A stretch of 64,000 nt of DNA from an uncultured Candidatus Melainabacteria bacterium (GTDB lineage Bacteria; Cyanobacteriota; Vampirovibrionia; Gastranaerophilales; Gastranaerophilaceae): assembly GCA_934700385.1 (NCBI GenBank), contig CAKUXO010000006.1:1-64000 (forward strand), given 5' to 3'. Position 1 is the stretch's first letter, and each line of letters opens with the position of its first letter. Of the stretch, positions 1 to 6,736 are shown piece by piece. A program made the position numbers and the translations under genes. The notes under the pieces were generated by a model. It did not search any database, was not told where the DNA came from, and worked only from the letters and a program-made list of their open reading frames with translations.

Positions 1-366
1 TAAGACCTTTGGTCTAATTTTACTACGCAATCTGCGCATACTTCACTCGTAAGGCTCATACTTCGCCAACGATTGAAGCATCAACGTTTGCCAATTATCG
101 CACCGGCTTACGTTTTGTTCGGGTAAGGTTTCTCAAACGTCAAAAGCTGACCGCTTTCGCCGTTCTCGTCACACACCCGTTGCCCTCGCCTGCGTTCGCC
201 AAGTGCAGTCGCACTAAGCTCACTTGACTCGGGTTAGCTCCTGTGGGCATTTCGGCTCTATTTTTGCAAAATCTGCAAAAATAGCCTCAATTGTCCTACG
301 TCGCCTATCGACTGCCTGATTGTCAAGCCTCAACAGCTTGCCAATCATTGCACCGGCTTACGCTTT
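1..366. repeat. GC-richer non-coding island with internal repeats
   Basis: No convincing gene is seen in these bases, which are clearly richer in G+C than the rest of the window. A diverged direct repeat occurs at about 81-114 and 331-365; both copies contain GCACCGGCTTACG. A third GCCAA-type half copy lies near 65. Inverted repeats include TATTTTTGCA/TGCAAAAATA (259-268/274-283), AGTGC/GCACT (202-206/211-215) and CAAGTG/CACTTG (200-205/221-226). The island runs right up to the rpsH stop codon, where rplF would be expected. It could be a decayed multicopy repeat, a structured RNA, or a boundary sequence. Confidence 0.5.
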
Positions 367-762
367 CTACCATACGTAGCAAAGAACTTCGCCGCCAAGT
401 TTGTTGGTGCGAGCTTCTTTTTCAGTCATAAGACCTTTTGAAGTTGAAATAACTGCAATACCCATACCATCAAATACTCTTGGCATATTTTTTGCTTTAG
501 AATAAACTCTTAAGCCTGGTTTTGAAACTCTTTTTAAACCAGTGATAACAGGTGCGTGTTCTGTGTATTTTAAAGTAACATTGATAACTTTAAAACCATC
601 AACTTCTTCAACTGTGTATCCTTGAACATAACCTTCTTTTTGAAGAACTTTAACTAGTTCGATTTTAAGGTTTGAAGCAGGCATTGAAACTGTTTCATGT
701 TTAACTAAATTAGCGTTTCTAATTCTTGTTAAAGCGTCTGCTATTGGATCATTGATTGTCAT
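367..762 (-). CDS. rpsH: 30S ribosomal protein S8
   Basis: Small-subunit ribosomal protein that binds the central domain of 16S rRNA and, in E. coli, represses its own spc operon. The 131 residues match the family length. The N-terminus (MTINDPIADALTRIRNA) and the C-terminus (TSKGLMTEKEA...GGEVLCYVW) are diagnostic. AGAAAGGAAA lies just before the ATG. The leader (775-799 on the + strand) can form a short hairpin. The gene is unusual in position: the flagellin gene diverges from it upstream, so rplE/rpsN are missing, and a GC-rich repeat island rather than rplF follows. Confidence 0.97.
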   Translation of the reverse strand: MTINDPIADALTRIRNANLVKHETVSMPASNLKIELVKVLQKEGYVQGYTVEEVDGFKVINVTLKYTEHAPVITGLKRVSKPGLRVYSKAKNMPRVFDGMGIAVISTSKGLMTEKEARTNKLGGEVLCYVW

Positions 763-962
763 TTTGTTTCCTTTCTACTTGCAGAGATAATCCCTGTAGT
801 TTAGTATTAACATTTCAATCTTAATTTAAACATATAATTTTTGCAAATTTTTGTAACAAAATCTTAACTTTTTACTCATTTCATACTTAAGTTATACAAA
901 CTTTATACTTAAAAATAATTAAAATCACCCCAAAAAACAAATATAGTAATAATGTAGATGCC

Positions 963-984
963 ACGTTGCAACGGAGTGCAACGT
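963..984 (+). promoter_or_regulatory. Leader hairpin with ANGGA loop before flagellin (candidate CsrA site)
   Basis: A perfect 8-bp inverted repeat, ACGTTGCA/TGCAACGT, encloses the six-base loop ACGGAG. The loop holds ACGGA, which fits the ANGGA core recognised by CsrA in hairpin loops. A second ANGGA (AAGGA) lies in the flagellin Shine-Dalgarno at 999-1004. This two-site layout resembles the B. subtilis hag leader. CsrA binding is inferred; no csrA gene is seen in the window. Confidence 0.5.
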
Positions 985-1012
985 ACTAGTTAAGAAAAAA
1001 GGAGATTTTGCC

Positions 1013-2125
1013 ATGTCAGTAGTAATTAACACAAATGTGGATTCTTTAAAAATTCAAAAAAGTTTGACTAATTCAACTAATCAACTTTCTAAATCTATGC
1101 AAAGAATGTCAACTGGTTTAAAAGTTAGCTCTGCTAAAGATGACGCAGCGGGTTCTGTAATTTCTGCTCGTATGAAAGTTCAATTAAACGGTAATCAAAT
1201 TGCCCAAAAGAACGTTCAAAGTGGTAACGCTATGTTATCAACAGCAGAAGGTAACATTGACGTAGTATTAGATAACGTTTCAAGAATTCGTGACTTAACA
1301 CTTCAAGCTAAAAATGGTACTTATTCAGCTGAAGAAATTGCCGCAATGCAAAAAGAAGTTGCTGAACGTATAGCTGAAATCGACCGTGTATCAACATCTT
1401 CAAAATATTCTCAATTAAAACTTTTTGATGATACAAATATGCAACAAAACGGCGTAACTTTCCAAGTAGGTGCAAATTCAACTTCTGATAATACAATTAA
1501 AGCAGATGGTTCAATTTTTGAAAGTGTTAAATTTAACGAAGTAACAGGTCGTGATGGTTCAACTAAAAAAGAAGCTGTTTTAGATACTGGTAATGTTCCA
1601 GCAGCAGGTGGCGGTAAACATTATATTGCAGTAACTGCTGAAGAAGCTATCGATGACGATGGCTCACTTAAAGCAGATTACAAAGTTGCTTTTAAAGCAG
1701 ATGACACAGAAGCAGCTAACCCAATCTATCTTCACGAAGTTGCTGATACCACAGGTACCGCATACGCAGACGCAACTAACCTAAAACTAGGTAAAATGGA
1801 TGATGTTCAAGGTCCAACAGGTTTAGACTTAACAACTCTTGACGCTAAAGGATTTTCAACTGCTTTAGTTGACCTTGACCAAGCAATTGATAACTTAACA
1901 GCAAGAAAATCTTTAATTGGTTCTGCTCAAAACCGTTTAGATTCTGCCCTAAACACCTTAACAACTCAATATGAAAACTTATCAAGTGCTAATTCAATTA
2001 TCACTGATGCTGATATCGCTTCTGAAGCTTCTGAATTTACTCAAAGTCAAATTCTTCAACAAGTATCAACATCATTATTAGCTCAAGCAAACCAAGCGCC
2101 ATCAATCGCTTTGAGCTTAGTATAA
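1013..2125 (+). CDS. fliC: Flagellin
   Basis: Structural subunit of the flagellar filament, exported by the flagellar type III system. The 370 residues show the conserved N-terminal D0/D1 region (VINTNVDSL..., QRMSTGLKVSSAKDDAAG) and C-terminal D1/D0 region (SLLAQANQAPSIALSLV). Between them is a variable acidic domain at about residues 170-275 that would face outwards. AAGGAG at 999-1004 sets the ATG. A strong terminator follows at 2180. No other flagellar gene is certain nearby, so this is a stand-alone filament gene, probably controlled at the leader hairpin. I could not find a clear sigma-28 promoter by eye. Confidence 0.97.
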   Translation: MSVVINTNVDSLKIQKSLTNSTNQLSKSMQRMSTGLKVSSAKDDAAGSVISARMKVQLNGNQIAQKNVQSGNAMLSTAEGNIDVVLDNVSRIRDLTLQAKNGTYSAEEIAAMQKEVAERIAEIDRVSTSSKYSQLKLFDDTNMQQNGVTFQVGANSTSDNTIKADGSIFESVKFNEVTGRDGSTKKEAVLDTGNVPAAGGGKHYIAVTAEEAIDDDGSLKADYKVAFKADDTEAANPIYLHEVADTTGTAYADATNLKLGKMDDVQGPTGLDLTTLDAKGFSTALVDLDQAIDNLTARKSLIGSAQNRLDSALNTLTTQYENLSSANSIITDADIASEASEFTQSQILQQVSTSLLAQANQAPSIALSLV

Positions 2126-2179
2126 CAGATTTAATTGTGTATTTAGTATACAAAAATCTAACTGGTGATGGCAATACAT

Positions 2180-2211
2180 GTGGGTTAAATTCGTTTAATC
2201 CACTTTTTTTA
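2180..2211 (+). terminator. Rho-independent terminator of flagellin
   Basis: A 10-bp stem, GTGGGTTAAA/TTTAATCCAC with one G-T pair, is closed by a TTCG tetraloop and followed by eight T residues. It lies 55 bases after the flagellin stop. Confidence 0.9.
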
Positions 2212-2231
2212 TGCAAAATTTTAATTTTATT

Positions 2232-2429
2232 TTATGCTTCAATATTCAGCTTTTTTTCTTCGCCATCTTCTAACATTGCAGTAGATATTTTATTTTTATT
2301 GTTTTGATAATAAACGGTTCCGTCTGAAATTTCTACAATTCTATTTGCATTAATGTAACAGTAATCTCTATTTTTTAAGTCTAGCTTTTCAATTTTTATA
2401 AATAGCGGCTTAGTTGTTGTAACTTGCAT
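2232..2429 (-). CDS. Small protein, weakly FlbD-like
   Basis: A 65-residue protein, starting MQVTTTKPLFIKIEK. I chose this ATG because AAGGGAAAGAGA lies directly before it; an in-frame ATG 11 codons upstream has no ribosome site. The core YCYINANRIVEISDGTVYY loosely resembles the small flagellar-associated FlbD/YlzI family (YxINxxxIxxI...), and the gene ends tail to tail with flagellin. The similarity is slight and I do not assign a function. No membrane segment or signal peptide is seen. Confidence 0.5.
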   Translation of the reverse strand: MQVTTTKPLFIKIEKLDLKNRDYCYINANRIVEISDGTVYYQNNKNKISTAMLEDGEEKKLNIEA

Positions 2430-2477
2430 TCTCTTTCCCTTATTACGTCTAGCTATAATCATAATTAATTCAAATTT

Positions 2478-2506
2478 AAAAGACCTCTGAAATGCAGAGG
2501 TCTTTT
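2478..2506 (-). terminator. Bidirectional terminator after tRNA-Leu
   Basis: A perfect 12-bp inverted repeat, AAAAGACCTCTG/CAGAGGTCTTTT, has a five-base loop (AAATG). On the minus strand it directly follows the tRNA and ends in a T run. Confidence 0.85.
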
Positions 2507-2509
2507 ATT

Positions 2510-2595
2510 TGCCCAAGGCCGGACTCGAACCGGCACGTGGGGTGAGCCACGCCAGATTTTGAGTCTGGTGCGTCTACCAATTTCGCCACTTGGGC
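2510..2595 (-). tRNA. tRNA-Leu (anticodon CAA)
   Basis: The 7-bp acceptor stem GCCCAAG/CTTGGGC is intact. The anticodon stem CCAGA/TCTGG closes the loop CTCAAAA, giving anticodon CAA, which reads UUG. The long variable arm and the T-arm GGTTCGAGTCC identify a class II leucine tRNA. CCA is not encoded. It is followed by a strong hairpin terminator. Confidence 0.96.
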
Positions 2596-2638
2596 TAACA
2601 GCTTTTATATAATATCATAATTAATATTAAAACTCAAA

Positions 2639-4084
2639 TTATTTGTCCAATTCTTGTTTTAAAATTTTATTCAACATTTGAGGGTTAGCTCTGCCTTTTG
2701 TTTCTTTCATCGCTTGACCAACAAAGAAACCGAAAAGTTTATCTTTTCCACCTTTATAAGCAGCAACTTGTTGTGGGTTAGATTCAATTATTTTTTGTAC
2801 AATCGGAATAATTGCACTTTCATCTGAAATAACTGATAAACCTTTTTCTTCAACAAGTTCTTGAGCATCTTTACCTGTTTTTAAAATGTCAATTACAAGA
2901 GATTTTGCAATATTGTTTGAAATTGTACCTTTTTTAAGTAAATTCAACAGTTTTGCAAAGTTTTCAACTGTTAGTTTTGAATCTTGAATTGCAATTTTTT
3001 CTTCTTTTAAAAATGCCGCAACTTCGCCCATTAAGAAGTTTGAAGCGGTTTTTGCGTCAACATCTTGTTTAACTAATTCATCAAAATAATTAGCCATTTC
3101 CATTTGATTAACAATAACAGAAGCGTCATAATCGCTTAAGCCGATTGATTTATATCTTTCAAGTTTTTCTGATGGTAATTCAGGCATATTATTTTTAATT
3201 TCTTCAACCCATTCTCTTGAAATTTCAAGTGGCATTAAGTCTGGCTCTGGGAAATATCTGTAGTCATGAGCGTCTTCTTTGCCACGCATTGAAGAAGTAA
3301 TTCCAGAATTATCATCCCATAATCTTGTTTCTTGAATAACTTTTCCGCCTTCTTCAAGAATTTCTGCTTGGCGGATAAATTCATATTCAAGCGCTCTTAC
3401 TAATGAACGGAAACTGTTTACGTTTTTAATTTCTGCACGTGTTCCAAATTCTTCTTGTCCGATTGGACGAAGTGAAATGTTTGCATCTGCTCTCATAGAA
3501 CCTTCTTCAAGGTTGCCGTCGCAAACGCCTATATATCTTAAAATGTTTCTTAAATTTTCAACATATTCACGAGCTTCTTCAGGGCTTCTCATATCAGGTT
3601 CTGATACAATTTCTAAAAGTGGTGTGCCGGCTCTGTTTAAGTCAACTAATGAATAATTAGAACCATATAAGCCTGCTGCGCCAACGTGAACAAGTTTTCC
3701 TGCATCTTCTTCAAGGTGAGCTCTTGTTACACCGATTTTTTTGTTTGAAATTTGAACCCAGCCGCCAAGGCAAATTGGTTCGTCATATTGAGAAATTTGA
3801 TATCCTTTTGGAAGGTCAGGATAGAAATATTGTTTTCTGTCAAATTTACAACGAGAAGGAATTGTTGAATTAAGAGCCAAGCCTGTTAAAATTGCCATAT
3901 TAACACATTCTTTGTTTAAAACAGGCAATACCCCAGGGAAAGCAAGGGTTACAGGACCTGTTTCTGTGTTAGGTTCATGACCAAATTCACAGCCTTCTCT
4001 GCCAAAAATTTTACTTTTTGTTTTTAATTGAGCATGGACTTCAAGACCGATAACCATCTCGTATTTGTCTTTATAATCTGTCAT
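2639..4084 (-). CDS. gatB: Aspartyl/glutamyl-tRNA amidotransferase subunit B
   Basis: Kinase/transamidation subunit of the GatCAB complex, which converts Glu-tRNA(Gln) and Asp-tRNA(Asn) to Gln-tRNA(Gln) and Asn-tRNA(Asn) in the cytosol. The 481 residues match the family length. They carry EMVIGLEVHAQL at the N-terminus, FDRKQYFYPDLPKGYQISQ, the cradle-domain SMRADANISLRP, and the C-terminal YqeY-like domain ending in AMKETKGRANPQMLNKIL. AAGGAG precedes the ATG. gatC lies about 18 kb away and gatA is not in the window, so the complex is encoded at scattered sites. Confidence 0.97.
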   Translation of the reverse strand: MTDYKDKYEMVIGLEVHAQLKTKSKIFGREGCEFGHEPNTETGPVTLAFPGVLPVLNKECVNMAILTGLALNSTIPSRCKFDRKQYFYPDLPKGYQISQYDEPICLGGWVQISNKKIGVTRAHLEEDAGKLVHVGAAGLYGSNYSLVDLNRAGTPLLEIVSEPDMRSPEEAREYVENLRNILRYIGVCDGNLEEGSMRADANISLRPIGQEEFGTRAEIKNVNSFRSLVRALEYEFIRQAEILEEGGKVIQETRLWDDNSGITSSMRGKEDAHDYRYFPEPDLMPLEISREWVEEIKNNMPELPSEKLERYKSIGLSDYDASVIVNQMEMANYFDELVKQDVDAKTASNFLMGEVAAFLKEEKIAIQDSKLTVENFAKLLNLLKKGTISNNIAKSLVIDILKTGKDAQELVEEKGLSVISDESAIIPIVQKIIESNPQQVAAYKGGKDKLFGFFVGQAMKETKGRANPQMLNKILKQELDK

Positions 4085-4184
4085 ATTTACTCCTTGGATT
4101 TTTTCTTTATTCTAACATAAATTTTTTAAAAAACATGGCAATTTTTTTTAAAACTTTGTTTTTAATATTATATAAGGGGTAATT

Positions 4185-4964
4185 ATGCAACAATTCATAC
4201 CAAACAATCAACCGACTCAAACAGTTTATCCAAACTCACAGAGTCCTTGCGGAGTTAATATTAACATTGTTAACCCCCAATCTTATGGTACAAATCCAAT
4301 TCAACAACAAACAAGCATGCCTGAAAATCAAGGTAATTTTTATTCTTTATATGGACAAAATTCTAATCCAAGCATGCCAATTTATCCATCTAATTATAAT
4401 AATCTTTATCAACCTGATTTAAGGTCAACTTATCCTCAGGTTAATTCTTTGCCTCAACAACAAGAACAAAGTGGCTTAAATGCGCAAGGGCAAGCACCTT
4501 TAGCGCAAAAAACAGATGTTCCAACTGAAGAAGTTAAGTCATCTGAAGAAGAAAAAAAGACAGATGAAAAAAAAGATAAAGAACCTAAAAAAATTACTCC
4601 TTTGACAGATGAATATGTTAAATCTTTAGAAAACTACTTAAATGATTTTGATTCAAAGGTTCGTTTAATTGGTGCAAAAGAACTTGTAGAGCGCTTTAAA
4701 GAAAGCGAAGATAGAAAAGATAACCCAAGTTTAGTACCATTATTAAATAAAGTTTTAAAAGATAAATCACCATCTGTAAGATTTCTTGGTCTTGTAGCCT
4801 TGAATTTAGGTTATTCTTGTGGTAATGATGAAACTGTTCAAATCTTGAAACAAATTCAACAAGGTCAAACAGATAAATCAGGTCAAGATAAACTTTTAGC
4901 TGATGAAATACTTTTAAAAATGTCTGCACCTGAGCAAGTTGAAGTTAAAGAAGGAGGACAATAA
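4185..4964 (+). CDS. Q/P/N-rich protein with HEAT-like C-terminus (paralogue 1)
   Basis: A 259-residue protein of unknown function. Residues 1-100 are a low-complexity Q/N/P/Y-rich stretch with no signal peptide; residues 105-137 are charged (EEVKSSEEEKKTDEKKDK). Residues about 138-245 are helical and HEAT-repeat-like (SKVRLIGAKELVERF..., SPSVRFLGLVALNLG). Near the N-terminus it has NINIVNPQSYGT, almost the same as NINILNPQAYGT in the protein at 5537, which has the same layout. Start supported by AAGGGG before the ATG. It overlaps the next gene by one base (TAATG), so the two are probably translated together. HEAT regions usually bind proteins; the partner is unknown. Confidence 0.8.
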   Translation: MQQFIPNNQPTQTVYPNSQSPCGVNINIVNPQSYGTNPIQQQTSMPENQGNFYSLYGQNSNPSMPIYPSNYNNLYQPDLRSTYPQVNSLPQQQEQSGLNAQGQAPLAQKTDVPTEEVKSSEEEKKTDEKKDKEPKKITPLTDEYVKSLENYLNDFDSKVRLIGAKELVERFKESEDRKDNPSLVPLLNKVLKDKSPSVRFLGLVALNLGYSCGNDETVQILKQIQQGQTDKSGQDKLLADEILLKMSAPEQVEVKEGGQ

Positions 4965-5395
4965 TGACTATTCCTTCAAAAGTTGCCGGAAGTTTAAGCT
5001 TAATGTCATGCCTTTATGACATGCACAAAGGCGGACAAATTCAATCGAATGTAAGTTATGCTAAAACAGCAAGTGATTCATATTTAGAATGTGCAATAGG
5101 GGCTTCAAGGGCTAATCGAGTATCTTATAAAGATTCAGCTAGAAAAAATTGGCTTTTGAAAAATAATTTTGCAGGAAGAATCAAAGAACCAATTTCAAAA
5201 GTAACAGGTTATGTTAAAGGCTTTTTAGAAACGGGTTTAAGATATATTCCTAATTTTGGTTTTGGTGCAGTGGCGCTATTAGCTAAAAATAAAAGATTAG
5301 CAAATATTGCAGCAGTAGCATTAGGAGGTATAGAGGCTTTTGATTTTCTTAAAAATTCAACGAGTTTATTTCAAAAAACTGATTATCTAAAATGA
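4964..5395 (+). CDS. Small protein coupled to HEAT-like paralogue 1
   Basis: A 143-residue protein of unrecognised family. AAGGAGG at 4951-4957 and the one-base overlap with the upstream stop fix the start. The first 60 residues are polar. Residues about 85-125 (FLETGLRYIPNFGFGAVALLAKNKRLANIAAVALGGIEAF, read in two segments) are glycine/alanine-rich and hydrophobic and could associate with a membrane. Its tight coupling to the upstream gene suggests the two products act together. No catalytic motif is seen. Confidence 0.75.
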   Translation: MTIPSKVAGSLSLMSCLYDMHKGGQIQSNVSYAKTASDSYLECAIGASRANRVSYKDSARKNWLLKNNFAGRIKEPISKVTGYVKGFLETGLRYIPNFGFGAVALLAKNKRLANIAAVALGGIEAFDFLKNSTSLFQKTDYLK

Positions 5396-5489
5396 TTGTA
5401 AACAAATGTAAAGGGTTAAAACCCAGTAATAACAAGTAATTACAAAAAAAATTAAAAAACAAACGTAAAAAATAGCAATTTATTATATT

Positions 5490-5512
5490 CACATGTCTTA
5501 TATATACGTGTG
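5490..5512 (+). promoter_or_regulatory. Imperfect palindrome over TATATA box before the 5537 gene
   Basis: CACATGT and ACGTGTG flank CTTATATAT, forming an imperfect inverted repeat. The 13-mer TTATATATACGTG (5498-5510) recurs exactly at 34528-34540, upstream of the micro-ORF at 34568. Both sites lie about 25-30 bases before a start codon with a ribosome site, so they may be promoters overlapped by an operator for a shared regulator. Confidence 0.45.
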
Positions 5513-5536
5513 GAGACAACACAAAAGGAGAACTGA

Positions 5537-6661
5537 ATGATTCAACCAATGAATGCGCAACAAGCTTATCCAACTCAAGGCGGCGCAAATGCGGTAAATA
5601 TTAACATTTTAAATCCGCAAGCATACGGAACAACACCAAATACTTTGCAAAATAATATGGACCAAGCTCCATATAACTATACAAATTCATTATATGCTAT
5701 GCCACAAACTTCTGCTTATAATCAAGCAGGCATGCCACAAAGTTATCAACAACTTATGCCCATGCCACAAACAATGACACCTGCGCAAATTCCAACAGCA
5801 GCACCTGCACCAATGGTAATGCCTGAAAGTGTTATGAACCAACCAGAAGCCCCTGTAGCGCCTGTAGCACCTGAACAAGCTCAAGAACAACCTGTTCAAG
5901 AAGCTCAAACTTCAGAAGCAAATGCTGCACAACAACAAGCACCAACTCAAGATGCTCAACAAGCTCAAGAAACTCAAACTCCTGAACAAGCACCAACTGT
6001 AGATACTGATAAATTGCTTCAAGAATTAAAAAGTGGCGACGCTGCTCAAAAAGAAGAAGCTATAACAGAAATTGCTAAACAAATTAATTCATCTCCTGAA
6101 TCTGCAGTTCAAGTTGTTTCTGAACCAATTATGAACGCATTGGTTGATATTATTAAAGAAGATACAAGCAACCTAGAAGGTCCTACTGAAGATCAAATTA
6201 AAGTTGCTGAAAAAATTGCTAATAAAGAAACTCTAACTCCTGAAGAAACTGCAATTGCTAATGCAAACTTATCTCCAAGAGATTATGCAAATAAAAACAG
6301 AATTTTCGCATTATACACCCTTGCAATGATTGAAAAATATCAAAGGGATGAATTAAAAGACTATGCTCAAACTCAACAAGCAAATGGCGAAACTCCTGTT
6401 GAACCTTTAAAATTGAATGAACTTTTAGGATATAACGATATCGTAAATGTAATTCAAAATGATTCAAGACCAGAAGTTAAAATCGCTGCAATTCAAGCAC
6501 TTGAACACGTTGCAGAACCAGAAGATAAACCAATGGTTGAAGAAGCTCTAAAAACTTCTCTAGAATCTCAAGATGAAACAATTAAAGCAGCCGCTCAAGA
6601 AGCAATTGATAAGTTAGGCGCACCAAATGGTGAAGCTCAACCAACTCAACAAGCTGCATAA
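5537..6661 (+). CDS. Q/P/A-rich protein with HEAT-like C-terminus (paralogue 2)
   Basis: A 374-residue protein of unknown function. Residues 1-155 are Q/P/A/M-rich and unstructured, with no signal peptide. Residues about 155-365 form helical HEAT-like repeats (DTDKLLQELKSGDAAQKEEAI..., SRPEVKIAAIQALEHV, DETIKAAAQEAIDKLG). NINILNPQAYGT at about residues 21-32 mirrors paralogue 1. AAAAGGAG lies seven bases before the ATG. It has its own upstream palindromic promoter-like element and a strong terminator, so it is a separate transcript from the 4185-5395 pair. Confidence 0.8.
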   Translation: MIQPMNAQQAYPTQGGANAVNINILNPQAYGTTPNTLQNNMDQAPYNYTNSLYAMPQTSAYNQAGMPQSYQQLMPMPQTMTPAQIPTAAPAPMVMPESVMNQPEAPVAPVAPEQAQEQPVQEAQTSEANAAQQQAPTQDAQQAQETQTPEQAPTVDTDKLLQELKSGDAAQKEEAITEIAKQINSSPESAVQVVSEPIMNALVDIIKEDTSNLEGPTEDQIKVAEKIANKETLTPEETAIANANLSPRDYANKNRIFALYTLAMIEKYQRDELKDYAQTQQANGETPVEPLKLNELLGYNDIVNVIQNDSRPEVKIAAIQALEHVAEPEDKPMVEEALKTSLESQDETIKAAAQEAIDKLGAPNGEAQPTQQAA

Positions 6662-6678
6662 GAATAGCTAAGGTAAAT

Positions 6679-6715
6679 AAAAGCAACCTGTTTAATAAAT
6701 AGGTTGCTTTTTTAT
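6679..6715 (+). terminator. Rho-independent terminator
   Basis: An 11-bp stem AAAAGCAACCT/AGGTTGCTTTT with an 11-base loop is followed by a T run, just after the 5537 gene. Confidence 0.88.
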
Positions 6716-6736
6716 GTTTAAAATTAAAATTGTTTT

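Noticed and set aside
1..366. CRISPR array or rRNA fragment
   Set aside because: The repeats are only two to three, diverged and not evenly spaced; no rRNA segment was recognised.
5396..5489. Terminator at GGGTTAAAACCC after the 143-residue gene
   Set aside because: The loop would be too small and no T run follows.
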